DNA from: Hungatella hathewayi
GTDB lineage: Bacteria; Bacillota; Clostridia; Lachnospirales; Lachnospiraceae
Direction: 5' to 3'
Assembly: GCA_025149285.1 (NCBI GenBank)
Contig: CP102274.1
Coordinates: forward strand, 5,358,001-5,422,000
DNA: 64,000 nucleotides
The notes beneath the pieces are model-generated. The model ran no database searches. It saw nothing but the letters and a program-made list of their open reading frames with translations, and was not told the origin of the DNA. Positions 36,530-45,335 of this stretch are shown piece by piece. How positions within the stretch are numbered: the first letter of the stretch is position 1; each line of letters opens with the position of its first letter. The position numbers and the translations under genes are program-made.

Positions 36530-37039
36530 CTACTCTTTTTTTTCCAACGGAATGGGTTTGACCCAAATTTCCATACAAGCCATATCTTTTAAGTCACGAT
36601 AATACTTTTCTGCTGAGAAAGGCTCCGTTGTTAAGTTGTGATGCGGCAGCCATGTACCGAAAAGGTATTTTCCGCCCTGATTCAAGGCATCCGTTACCAA
36701 ATCCTCAAAACTTTCTGCTTCAATCCTGCAAACGATGTATTCTCCCGCAGGGAGTTCTCTCTTTACAAAGTCTCCCTGCTGTTTATGCGGGATATTTCGA
36801 ACAAGACCTCCCGCAAAATACGTGAAAAGGCCCTGTGCCGTATCTTCCGTATGGGACATTCCCATTTCAAAGTTTATGTTGATATATGCTGAGATTGACG
36901 TCTTCTCCATATGATAGCGTTTCCAGAGCTGCCCCGGTACGTCTACACCTGTGCTTTCACCAGCCGGAATCTGTCCAGAGAAACGGACCTCCGGTTCCAA
37001 GCCGAGGTAAACTTCCGGCTTGTCAAATGTGTTAAACAT
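36530..37039 (-). CDS. GyrI-like (AraC effector-binding) domain protein
   Basis: 169 residues. The GyrI-like small-molecule-binding fold shows LPAGEYIVCRIEAESFEDL and YLFGTWLPHHN. Such domains are often the C-terminal half of AraC-type regulators. Here the AraC-type reading frame lies immediately upstream and supplies the ribosome site GGAGGG, but is broken. The protein may therefore be an orphan sensor. Confidence 0.82.
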   Translation of the reverse strand: MFNTFDKPEVYLGLEPEVRFSGQIPAGESTGVDVPGQLWKRYHMEKTSISAYININFEMGMSHTEDTAQGLFTYFAGGLVRNIPHKQQGDFVKRELPAGEYIVCRIEAESFEDLVTDALNQGGKYLFGTWLPHHNLTTEPFSAEKYYRDLKDMACMEIWVKPIPLEKKE

Positions 37040-37345
37040 TGTTATATCCCTCCTATACTCTTAGGGTGTATTCCATACGTTTCTTTGAAAGCCCGTGTAA
37101 AATTCGCGTGGCTTGTAATGTCATAGTCCAGGGCAACGTCAAGTATTCTCTGTTCGGTATTACCCAGATTTTCAATCACCTTTGTCAGGCGGCGGAGCTT
37201 CACATATTCCTGAACCGGTTTCTTTACCAGCCGCTTGAATAAACGTTGAAAATAGAAAGGGGACAGGCCGGCGATATTTGCCAGTTCTTCCGTATAAATT
37301 TCTCAATACGCTTTTCCAGGAAATCACACTGTGCTATACAAAACA
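37040..37345 (-). pseudogene. Frameshifted AraC-family regulator
   Basis: The second HTH part reads ILDVALDYDITSHANFTRAF and ends YGIHPKSIGGI. The first HTH reads EELANIAGLSPFYFQRLFKR. A frame change near 37305 separates these from the start of the domain, so no intact product is expected. Confidence 0.75.
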
Positions 37346-37790
37346 TGATATCACTTTTTCAATGCCTGTTTGATAATTTCCCCGCCAATCTCTTTCACCC
37401 GGTTCGAGTTTCATAATCCTGATTCCCATATAAAACCTTATGAAGCGCCGTGACGTTGGCCTCCATTGTTTTAGGGATCACACAACCCCACTTCCCAGAT
37501 TTTCAAGAGTGACCGTCTTATGTACAGCAGAAAAGCCCTCGGAAGCCGCAATACTATAGCTCCCGGCATTCTTTCCCAGCTCCTAATAATCCTCCATGTC
37601 TATGCTGTTTGCAACCTGGGGCAACACAGTCTCCAGAAGGCGGTTAATTGTTAGCAATTCTGCCTGCTTCAGTTTCTCCGAATACCGCGAATAGGCAGTT
37701 TCTTGCTGTAATCGGGACAGAATCAGGCCATAATTTATATGCGCATCATAACACATTGCTTTATGTGCAGCTTTTCCCATAGTGCCCTTT
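37346..37790 (-). other. Gene debris, unidentified
   Basis: A 65-codon open frame (37583-37780) beginning MGKAAHKAMCYDAHINYGL is followed after a stop by GKNAGSYSIAASEGFSAVHK. It resembles a decayed helical protein, family unknown. Confidence 0.35.
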
Positions 37791-37917
37791 TATAATTAAA
37801 TCAGTCATTGCATTCAACCGCTGTCTTACGCAGACGTCTATGTGGATAGGCTGGAAAACATACGCTTCCTCGACTTTGGATTTTATTTATCAATTTTAAC
37901 GTCTGAATATCATCTAA

Positions 37918-37956
37918 AACAGGCGAGCCCGGTCAATGTCCGGTACCCGCCTTGTT
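37918..37956 (-). terminator. Terminator of the Cys-rich gene
   Basis: AACAGGCG and CGCCTTGTT pair around an inner CCGG/CCGG stem. TTTT follows on the minus strand. Confidence 0.65.
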
Positions 37957-37961
37957 CTATT

Positions 37962-38264
37962 TTAATTTGACCGTGGACATGGACGTCTATTCCATCTTCC
38001 GTCTTCAAATCCTACCGTATACCCATCGTTAAAACCCTCTCTGTATGCCCAGCGTCTTTCATTCGCACAAGGATCCCAATTGTCGCCCCAATTACCGCCC
38101 CAATTGTTTCCTCCACCAGTACTGCACCACCATGGACAACAGCAGCAGCAACAGCAACCGCAGCTATTACTATTACTATTACTATTACTATTACTATTAC
38201 TATTACCACAGCATCTGCAACAGCATCTGCAACAACATCTACAACAACATCTACAGCAACACAT
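37962..38264 (-). CDS. 25% cysteine small protein, candidate spore-coat component
   Basis: 100 residues, 25 of them Cys. Residues 1-19 are CCCR repeats ending RCC. Seven Asn-Ser dipeptides follow (about 21-34), then CG and a run of seven Cys, PWWC, a Gly/Asn/Trp segment and a tail EGFNDGYTVGFEDG. AAAGGAGG lies eight bases before the ATG and a terminator follows, so this is a real gene, not a repeat tract. A sigma-K-like motif lies upstream. Such Cys-rich, Gly-Tyr-rich proteins suggest a crosslinked coat or crust protein; metal binding is the main alternative. I recognise no named family. Confidence 0.75.
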   Translation of the reverse strand: MCCCRCCCRCCCRCCCRCCGNSNSNSNSNSNSNSCGCCCCCCCPWWCSTGGGNNWGGNWGDNWDPCANERRWAYREGFNDGYTVGFEDGRWNRRPCPRSN

Positions 38265-38298
38265 TCTTTACTCCTCCTTTTAATATAGGTTTGTACTA

Positions 38299-38307
38299 TA
38301 CTATATG
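38299..38307 (-). promoter_or_regulatory. Sigma-E/K-like -10 element for the Cys-rich gene
   Basis: On the minus strand CATATAGTA matches the sigma-K -10 consensus CATANNNTA exactly, with AC pairs 15 and 17 bases upstream. The start codon is about 35 bases downstream. Mother-cell expression is inferred. Confidence 0.5.
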
Positions 38308-38472
38308 GGACGAATAGACAAGGTGTTACTTCTTAATATCATTTATATTATAAGCAATCTTAATTCGACCTTTTTCGTCATAATGTATCGTTTTTTCGCC
38401 TTGTTTTCTCTTGGAACTCCATTTTTTGCCATATAAGGTTACTATTGCGATAATATTTCAGGAGGGATTAGT

Positions 38473-38808
38473 ATGAAATACGAAAGAGAAACCAGTAATC
38501 TGCTTCGATGCCTTGGGAGCAATAATTCCTATAAGGGATTCCGCTATACATCCTACGGAGTCGGTCTAGACATTCATGATCCAGAATTACTAACCTACAT
38601 ATCGAAAGGGCTGTATGTAGAGATAACCAGCAAATTTCATACATCCATTTACCATATCGTGAACCAATTCAAACGGACATGTAAATTCACTGCGAATTTT
38701 CAAAATGCTCACCACCTTTTTAATGTATTATATGATCGTCTGATTCCCCGCCTGTTCTATCAGGTCAATCGAAATGGCAGATGTATTAAAATCGCTAAGA
38801 TGCTGTGA
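38473..38808 (+). CDS. Spo0A C-terminal-domain-like small protein
   Basis: 111 residues lacking a receiver domain. LLRCLGSNNSYKGFRYTSYG and PELLTYISKGLYVEITSKFH followed by VNQFKR resemble the recognition-helix region of the Spo0A DNA-binding domain (LxxLGxxxxxKGYxYL; LYPEIAKxF). GGAGGG lies 6-7 bases before the ATG. It is divergent from the Cys-rich gene and could bind near it: TTCGACC at 38364-38370 is one base from a reverse 0A box. Function as a regulator is inferred. Confidence 0.7.
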   Translation: MKYERETSNLLRCLGSNNSYKGFRYTSYGVGLDIHDPELLTYISKGLYVEITSKFHTSIYHIVNQFKRTCKFTANFQNAHHLFNVLYDRLIPRLFYQVNRNGRCIKIAKML

Positions 38809-39943
38809 CAGAGATTTTGGATGATGCTGATGGGATTTCAATAATGAAAGCAGTGCGTCCATTACTGCTTTCAGCCCTTATCTGTCCGCCATGCAGTACA
38901 ATAATATTTTTTGCAATAGCAAGCCCCAGGCCGGAGCCTCCTGTTTCGCTTAATCTCGCATTACTTAAACGGCAGAATTTATCAAAAATCACATTGAGCT
39001 TATCCTCCGGAATTTCCCCATCATTTTCAAATCGAATCACCGTCCATTCTGAAAGCTCTCTGGCTGAGACTTTAATAACGCTGTTTTCCTCACTATAAGA
39101 AATGGCATTTTTCAGGATATTATTAAACACTCTGGCCAGCTTATCAGAGTCTCCATATACAGATATATCCTCATCCACATGATTCTCTATGATTTTTCCG
39201 CATGCATTCAACTGTGGATACAACTCATCTGAAATCTGAGCAATCATATAGAAAAGATCAATCTTTGCCTTATGAAGCGGAAGTGATTCTGAGTGGCTGC
39301 GGGTAATCTCAAAAAACTCATTCACCAGAATCCTGAGCCGGTTCGCCTTTTCCCATGCAGTGTGGATATATTTTGCTTTCTCCTCATCGGGCATATCCGG
39401 TGTTTCATCTAAAAGGCTGAGATATCCTATCACAGATGTCAGTGGGGTCTTGATATCATGAGCCAGATATACCACCAGATCATTCTTCTGCTGCTCCGCC
39501 CTCTTAGCCTTATCCGCCCGTTCTGCAAGTGTCCGCTTTACATCGGCCAGTTTATGCTCCACACTCTCCAGTTCCGGAGACAGGGAAATCGCTGCCCTTT
39601 CCTCCATAAGCTTGTCAATCCCTGTTACTACCTCATCAAAATATCTTTTATATGTGTCCAACAGCATGTGGAACAACAAAAAAACAAATATGATTATGAC
39701 CAACGCAAGAATAAACTGCATATTGACAGTCACTATCTTGAAATATAACAAATCAGCTTCCATCTCACTGATTGAAAGACTGCGTGCAAACCACCTAACA
39801 ATCGCATCTGCCAGGTGTCCACGTGTCAGCATCCGCAGTCCAAAGACCGCAGCAACTGCTCCCACTGTAATCCGTAATCCTCGGATAAACGTAATACGGC
39901 CGAGTTTTGAATAGTTGTACTTTGCTTTTTTAAATTTCACCAA
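38795..39943 (-). CDS. VanS-type sensor histidine kinase
   Basis: 382 residues. Two membrane helices (about 22-40 and 77-95) border a short outside loop. A coiled linker leads to the H-box YLAHDIKTPLTS (phospho-His162) and the ATPase domain (N-box NNILKNAISYSEE; GGSGLGLAIAKNIIVLHGG). It overlaps the response-regulator gene by 14 bases. No vanH, vanA/B or vanX genes are nearby, so the signal need not be a glycopeptide. Confidence 0.93.
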   Translation of the reverse strand: MVKFKKAKYNYSKLGRITFIRGLRITVGAVAAVFGLRMLTRGHLADAIVRWFARSLSISEMEADLLYFKIVTVNMQFILALVIIIFVFLLFHMLLDTYKRYFDEVVTGIDKLMEERAAISLSPELESVEHKLADVKRTLAERADKAKRAEQQKNDLVVYLAHDIKTPLTSVIGYLSLLDETPDMPDEEKAKYIHTAWEKANRLRILVNEFFEITRSHSESLPLHKAKIDLFYMIAQISDELYPQLNACGKIIENHVDEDISVYGDSDKLARVFNNILKNAISYSEENSVIKVSARELSEWTVIRFENDGEIPEDKLNVIFDKFCRLSNARLSETGGSGLGLAIAKNIIVLHGGQIRAESSNGRTAFIIEIPSASSKISVTAS

Positions 39944-40637
39944 TTTTATATCCTACCCCCCAAACCGTTTTTATATATCTGGGATTTTCCCCGGTATCCT
40001 TCATCTTCTCACGTAGATGGCGGATGTGTACGGTAATTGTATTGTTACTCTTGGTATAATATTCTTCCTGCCAGACTTCATGGAATAATTCTTCGGCACT
40101 GACAACACTGCACCTGCGCTCTAAAAGAATCCTTAATATGGAAAATTCCGTGGGAGTCAGTGACAGCGCCTCTCCATTAAGCCGGCATTCATACGTCTTA
40201 ATGTTCATTGTCAATCCGGCATATTTAAAGATTTCATTCGCTGCCGGAACCACTGCTCCCACATTGTATTTCTTGTAACGGCGAAGCTGGGCCTTTACCC
40301 TTGCTACAAGCTCAAGAGGCAGAAACGGTTTTGTAATATAATCATCTGCACCAAGCGTGAGCCCGGTAATTTTATCCGTCTCTCCATCCTTTGCCGTAAG
40401 CATGATTACCGGATATGTGTACTCCTTACTTCGTATGGACTGACATATCGAAAGTCCACTGATATCCGGAAGCATGATATCCAATATAGCCAAATCAAAG
40501 TCTGTACTCCCAATACAGACAAGGGCTTCCTCCCCTGAATAAAACTTGTATACATCCATATTTTCATTTTGAAGATATACTTCAATCAAATCCGCAATTT
40601 CTTTCTCATCATCAACAATAAGTATTTTTTCAAGCAA
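39930..40637 (-). CDS. VanR-type response regulator
   Basis: 235 residues. Receiver domain with phospho-acceptor Asp53 (AILDIMLPD) and switch Lys in YITKPF. OmpR/PhoB-type winged helix at the C-terminus (TPTEFSILRILLERR; NNTITVHIRHLREKM). It is the first gene of the pair. Targets are unknown. Confidence 0.93.
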   Translation of the reverse strand: MLEKILIVDDEKEIADLIEVYLQNENMDVYKFYSGEEALVCIGSTDFDLAILDIMLPDISGLSICQSIRSKEYTYPVIMLTAKDGETDKITGLTLGADDYITKPFLPLELVARVKAQLRRYKKYNVGAVVPAANEIFKYAGLTMNIKTYECRLNGEALSLTPTEFSILRILLERRCSVVSAEELFHEVWQEEYYTKSNNTITVHIRHLREKMKDTGENPRYIKTVWGVGYKIGEI

Positions 40638-40639
40638 AG

Positions 40640-41140
40640 CATGACACTCCTTTCAGATTAAATCATATACATTATACCGGATCTATAACACTAATGTGTT
40701 TATATATAATGGATAAATGATTAATTATTTCCTAAGATACACACAATTTCCATTTTATCTATGTTGGAGAAATCTGATATTCAGGTTCCCAAACTGTTGG
40801 CTGGAGCCTTAGTTTATAAAAAAAAGCTGCCTGAAAATCAATTCAAAACCTCCTGTGGAATTCGCATGCTAGCTGTAAAACTCCAAATTATATTTTGTTT
40901 GTTCCAAAAGTCCTCCACACAATCTAAGACTTCTCTCGCAGGTAATATAGTCGCCAAATAATGCTTATCCAAAATTTCTTTTTAGACGTAAAAAACGCTC
41001 CATCCGATATATATCATATCAAAATGAAGCGAATTTTTTTCTTTGCTGATAATATATGATTTTTAACGCAATTTCTTACGATTATCCTGCGAGCGGTTTT
41101 ACTTTTAAGTCACCTCCGCAAAGTTGCCCCGATATAATAG
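40640..41140. other. Intergenic region
   Basis: AT-rich. A weak hairpin-like stretch with T-run lies near 41000-41040. No gene supported. Confidence 0.4.
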
Positions 41141-41144
41141 TTTA

Positions 41145-41489
41145 TTAGCGATTACAGCAATAGACTTTAATTGCTTCACAAAAAAATTCCGCAACATTCC
41201 ATGTGGCAAATCTATTGATATACTCGACAAATCGTTCATCTGTTTGATAGAGTTCGCCCAGATACATCAGCATATCATCAATATGATCGTATTTTTCGCA
41301 AGAGTATTCGCTGCATTGGAAACAGTATTGGGCGCCGTTGTGCTCCATGCTGCACCTTGCGATTTTGCAGGATTGGTTTCCCTCACCGCCACCGCAGCCG
41401 GGGCAGTTTTTATTCAGGAACATGGGGCAAAGCCCACAATTCAAACCGCAGAGAGAAAATAATTGATTTTGTCGGTTGCCTACCTGCAA
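41145..41489 (-). pseudogene. Chimera: DUF3795 N-terminus joined to a TipAS C-terminus
   Basis: The first 72 codons match the Cys-rich DUF3795 head (CGLNCGLC, CPGCGGGEG, CKIARC, CFQC) up to HIDD. The last 42 codons instead read LGELYQTDERFVEYINRF, which matches the end of TipAS domains of MerR-type regulators. The frame is open but two unrelated halves are joined, so this is a deletion product that may or may not be expressed. Confidence 0.7.
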
Positions 41490-41545
41490 ACGGTTAGGAT
41501 AGGCTCTGATAATGCTTGACCTAACACAGTAGGAAATTTGAAAAT

Positions 41546-41962
41546 TTAAAACTCATATCTTGTACCATGCGAGAGCAACAGGCCATCTGATAATTCCACT
41601 TGCAAAATGATGGTATTTTCATCGTTAAAATCAGTATGGCCGTTATCAATCCATTCAGCAAAGACTTTTTTCAGCTTATCAGCAATCTCACAATTCTCTT
41701 TTTTCCCGAAATAGCCCAGACTGACGCCATTCCCGTGTGCTGTAAACCACTCGCCGGCGATTGCAACAACAGGGTTATCTTTTATATGTTTCATTTTGTT
41801 TGAGAGTGCATGGGTAATGATATAAAATGCACCATTTTCGTAATAGGCATTGACGTATCGCACATAAGGCGTTGCATTTTCCGTTGTTGCTAATGATATA
41901 ATTGTATCTCTCCCGAAACGCTCAATCATGACCTGTTCTGCTTCTTGACTAAATTCTTTCAT
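41546..41962 (-). CDS. PPOX-class flavin-binding protein, copy 1
   Basis: 138 residues of the pyridoxamine-5'-phosphate-oxidase-like split barrel (ISLATTENATPYVRYVNAYY; NPVVAIAGEWF). Such proteins bind flavin or F420 and act on small molecules. It lies just upstream of the DUF3795 chimera. The copy at 50408-50824 has the same length, a near-identical sequence and the same neighbour. Confidence 0.87.
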   Translation of the reverse strand: MKEFSQEAEQVMIERFGRDTIISLATTENATPYVRYVNAYYENGAFYIITHALSNKMKHIKDNPVVAIAGEWFTAHGNGVSLGYFGKKENCEIADKLKKVFAEWIDNGHTDFNDENTIILQVELSDGLLLSHGTRYEF

Positions 41963-42032
41963 TGAATTATTCTCCTTTTAAAATACACTTTTCAACTCTG
42001 ATCAAATTCCAGATAAACCGGAAGCTATATTG

Positions 42033-42437
42033 TTATCGAAAATGTTTCAGTACCATTGCTGAGTAATTATCATATTGCTGAAACCCATATCGTTCATAAA
42101 ACGCAATCATTTTAGGATCAGACGGCATAATTTTGACATAAAGGAGGTTTTCAAAGCAACTCATAATCTTTTTCATCAATTCATCGCCAATATGATGCCC
42201 CTGATATGCAGGGTCTACCAGAAGATAATGTAGAAATGCAACTGTTTCGCCATCATCAAGTGCCCGTACCAGTCCAATCAGTTTGTTATCATCCCATGCT
42301 GAAATTACATGTGAAGAATTTAGCATTGCCCCAACAAGTTTATCCGGGTAATTCCCGGACTCCCATCCCACGGACAAAAACAGTCTTTGCAGTTCTTTCT
42401 CTGTAAAAATATGGGTGTCTTTATACTCAATTTTCAT
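42033..42437 (-). CDS. GNAT acetyltransferase
   Basis: 134 residues. The acetyl-CoA motif is VDPAYQGHHIGDELMKKI, followed by FYERYGFQQYD. ATG 42437 is chosen over a start five codons earlier. Substrate is unknown. Confidence 0.85.
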   Translation of the reverse strand: MKIEYKDTHIFTEKELQRLFLSVGWESGNYPDKLVGAMLNSSHVISAWDDNKLIGLVRALDDGETVAFLHYLLVDPAYQGHHIGDELMKKIMSCFENLLYVKIMPSDPKMIAFYERYGFQQYDNYSAMVLKHFR

Positions 42438-42473
42438 ACCACAATCTCTCAATATTTCTTATTTAATTTTCTG

Positions 42474-43031
42474 CTACTCCTTGACCAAGTTTGACTTAAT
42501 GAAAGACTTTACTTGTTCAAATACATTATCAGTATCTTTGATGCCTAACATAGGAATATTCAAGTTTTCCGCCTTTATTCGATTGCTAAGTTCGCTCATA
42601 AAAATACCTTTACCGCTTATCTCTTTGTTAAAATCTGATGTGGTTTCAACACCGCAGTTCGGAGAGCGATTTGCACCAATAATCCCGATTATCTCAAAGC
42701 CGTAGGCATTGTATTCCGTTATTTGTTTCATCACATAGTCAACTTGAGCCATTAGCATTTTGTAAGATTTCGCTTTTTGCATTTCCTTACGAATGCGGGT
42801 ATTTTCAATGACAACGGGAACATCTGCCCCATCGTTATTTCCTCTATTAAGCCCTAAACAGCAAAGTTCTGGACATGGCATTTGGACAATGCCAATATCA
42901 GCATCAAGAAGAATTTTTATTACATCCTTAAAAGCTGCTGGAAAAACGGCTGTCCCGTCAGATATTGAATTTTGATTTAATATACAATGCGCTATAAAAA
43001 TAACTTTTTTGCTTCGACCGTCCTCAAACAT
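42474..43031 (-). CDS. DUF523/TudS-related putative desulfidase
   Basis: 185 residues. Conserved CILNQNS near the start, MPCPELCCLGL in the middle and IGANRSPNCGVETT later supply three cysteine positions of the kind that hold a [4Fe-4S] cluster in TudS thiouracil desulfidases. GAGGAAA precedes ATG 43031. Enzymatic activity is inferred from family resemblance. Confidence 0.8.
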   Translation of the reverse strand: MFEDGRSKKVIFIAHCILNQNSISDGTAVFPAAFKDVIKILLDADIGIVQMPCPELCCLGLNRGNNDGADVPVVIENTRIRKEMQKAKSYKMLMAQVDYVMKQITEYNAYGFEIIGIIGANRSPNCGVETTSDFNKEISGKGIFMSELSNRIKAENLNIPMLGIKDTDNVFEQVKSFIKSNLVKE

Positions 43032-43070
43032 AAATTTTCCTCTTTTTAAGCCCAAATTTGTTTTGTCGTG

Positions 43071-43543
43071 TTACTCAGCAAGCTGTGTTAATGTATCGCC
43101 TGCAATGCGATAGACGGCCCAATCAGACATGGCCTCTGCTCCAAGCGACAGATAAAAGTCAATGCTGGGTTTGTTCCAGTCAAGACACCACCATTCAAGC
43201 CGTCCGCAGCCACGTTCCACAGCGATAGATGCCAGTTTTTTCAGAATAGCTTTCCGTAACCTTTCCCGCGGCATTCCGGCTTGACATACAGATCCTCCAA
43301 GTAAATACCGGCTCGTCCTAAGAACGTAGAAAAATTGTGGAAAAAAAGCGCAAATCCAACCTCTTTTCCATCTTCAAGAGCAAAAATCACTTCTGCTTTT
43401 TGTTTATCGAAGATCCATGTTTCAAGTGTGGTCTCGTCAGCCACAACTTCGTTCAGCATTTTTTCGTTATCCGCAAGTTCTTTGATAAACTGCAAGATCA
43501 ATAAAGTATCTTTCCGTTCTGCATTTCTAAAAGTTACATTCAT
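43071..43543 (-). pseudogene. GNAT acetyltransferase broken by one-base deletion
   Basis: The frame from ATG 43543 covers MNVTFRNAERKDTLLILQFI to PECRGKGYGK. The rest (ILKKLASIAVERGCGRLEWW onward) is in another frame. The parallel copy at 51553 reads through, because it has one more T (GCTTTTCC against GCTTTCC) on the plus strand. A single slip in a short homopolymer explains the break. Confidence 0.85.
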
Positions 43544-43586
43544 TTGTGTTATCCTCAATAAAATGAAAGTTGTCAGAGTATCCTAT

Positions 43587-43919
43587 TTACCCTTTCAGGT
43601 TATCCAAAGCTTCGGGACCATTTGAGATAATCTCTCCAACAGTCTGACATCTTTCCATGTCCGGACAGTTACCGCATATCGTCACATCTTTTTTCAATGC
43701 ACACTGACGAATTTTGCAAAGACTATCGCAGAATATAGTTTTAATTCCATCAACCCGACATCCTTCACAATTGATATGTTCAGGCAAAATGGGAGCATTA
43801 TTCAACTCGGCCCACCGTTTTGCAGTCCTCTCACGTAACGCCTGGTCATCATTGATTGTTGCAAGATATGCGTCGCATTTTTCACAATCCAGCCCACAGT
43901 ATGCAATCATATTTCTCAT
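43587..43919 (-). CDS. DUF3795-like Cys-rich protein, divergent subtype
   Basis: 110 residues. IAYCGLDCEKCDAYLA at the start and CEGC, CDSLCKIRQCA, CGNCPDMERCQTV later give eleven Cys. It is a shorter, divergent DUF3795-type protein and is not a copy of the others. Confidence 0.82.
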   Translation of the reverse strand: MRNMIAYCGLDCEKCDAYLATINDDQALRERTAKRWAELNNAPILPEHINCEGCRVDGIKTIFCDSLCKIRQCALKKDVTICGNCPDMERCQTVGEIISNGPEALDNLKG

Positions 43920-44020
43920 GGTTATGTACCTCCTAAAATCCTAATTTTTTAATTTATTTTTTTCTTTTCATTCACTTCTCCTTCATTTTCTTACATTTGT
44001 AAAACTCAATGATTATCAAA

Positions 44021-45307
44021 TCATTTTTTCACCCGCAACTGCTCCTTACGGATACGATATTGATAACTAGGTATGTCTTGTATTCCGTCATTAAGAATAT
44101 TATTCCTTAAATACTGAAAACTGCCATCATCAGCAAACCGCACTGTAAGCTCGTGGGTTATTACTGCATCATCGCAAATCACCATATCACACACTGCATC
44201 CACTGTTAATGTAATCGTACCATCCTCATTCTCATTAATATCCATAACCTCAGGTAAAGAAGTTCCAAAGAAAGTTGGTGCATAGCTAAAGCAGCCAATT
44301 CGCTCCCAGGCATAATTCTGCTTTTTCTCATCAAACACTGCATATTCCCGTATTTGTTCTGCCGTTACTGGAAGATACTCCATAATGAGACTTTCAAATT
44401 CCGCTTTTGGTATTCCTTCCTGATAATCCTCTGGCTCAAACGGTTTTTGATATTTCATTACATAGAGATATTCATACATTCCGTTATAATCCAGTTCCTC
44501 CATATGGTTAGAATCCCAATTCGAACATAAAATATTATTCCCCTGATAGCCAAGCCTCCTCACACACCGTTCAGACATTTCGTGCTGTTCTTCTGTCATC
44601 GGTTTTATTCTGATCAGGAAGCTTCCATCCATGATTTCACTAACCTCTGGCGGCTCCGGAACACATAGTTCATAACAAAACCATCCTTTATCTGTATATT
44701 TCCATTCTTTGATTCTGGTGTAGGAAATATAGGACATTACCGACTTACCCTCCTCATTCCACACGCTTCTTGCACTTACAACATACATATCCGTGCCCTC
44801 AAAAATGAATTTCATTCTGCCTAGGCCACCATCATCATGTATCTTATACATTACTACGGAACCGCCATTTCCAGCCATACAATCCTCAAGAAAAGAATCC
44901 ACCCTCTCATAATTTTCCATATTGGAGTATGTCATCACTGTAGCAATCGGGCACTCTGTTTCCATTAACTTTTTCTGCATTTCAAGAATGGTTTCATCAT
45001 TTAAAATAACATTGGATGATGTTTCTTTATCTGCACCATTGTAAATTTCAAAAAGAAGTTTCATCATTGATTCGCAATCATTCTCAGCCTCTTTCTCCTC
45101 CTGTTCGTCCACCGGAAGTCCGTAACCCTTTACCCACTGTTCCGCTAACTCTTCCTCCGCACTTTTGGTTTCCTCCGTGGAATATACCTCTTCTATATTT
45201 TTCAGAAGAGATTCGCCCGTAATACTTTTTTCTTTTCCACAGGCATATACAAAGAGCCCAATCAGAAATGCCATGATTAACAGCGTACTTTTTTTCTTTA
45301 ATACCAT
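44021..45307 (-). CDS. Lipoprotein of an uncharacterised family, paralog 1
   Basis: 428 residues. Signal peptide and lipobox-like FVYACG (Cys23). The acidic N-terminal spacer leads to a two-part outside domain; the C-terminal part has ENEDGTITLTVDAV, FADDGSFQYLRNN and a final basic tail. The same pattern occurs in the two downstream and upstream neighbours. I think this may be the DUF6070 family, from memory only. Role unknown. Confidence 0.75.
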   Translation of the reverse strand: MVLKKKSTLLIMAFLIGLFVYACGKEKSITGESLLKNIEEVYSTEETKSAEEELAEQWVKGYGLPVDEQEEKEAENDCESMMKLLFEIYNGADKETSSNVILNDETILEMQKKLMETECPIATVMTYSNMENYERVDSFLEDCMAGNGGSVVMYKIHDDGGLGRMKFIFEGTDMYVVSARSVWNEEGKSVMSYISYTRIKEWKYTDKGWFCYELCVPEPPEVSEIMDGSFLIRIKPMTEEQHEMSERCVRRLGYQGNNILCSNWDSNHMEELDYNGMYEYLYVMKYQKPFEPEDYQEGIPKAEFESLIMEYLPVTAEQIREYAVFDEKKQNYAWERIGCFSYAPTFFGTSLPEVMDINENEDGTITLTVDAVCDMVICDDAVITHELTVRFADDGSFQYLRNNILNDGIQDIPSYQYRIRKEQLRVKK

Positions 45308-45335
45308 AAAATCATCCTTACATTCGAAAGTACAT

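Noticed and set aside
38160..38260. Short repeats that could be read as a CRISPR array
   Set aside because: They are 3- and 12-base coding repeats without unique spacers.
38045..38317. Plus-strand frames rich in Tyr, Leu, Asn and Gln
   Set aside because: They are shadows of the minus-strand Cys-rich gene, which has the ribosome site and terminator.
26573..40637. A vancomycin resistance cluster from VanR, VanS and VanZ-like genes
   Set aside because: No van ligase, dehydrogenase or dipeptidase is present and the VanZ-like gene belongs to the ABC operon.
40761..40961. 66-codon plus-strand frame
   Set aside because: No ribosome site or family resemblance.
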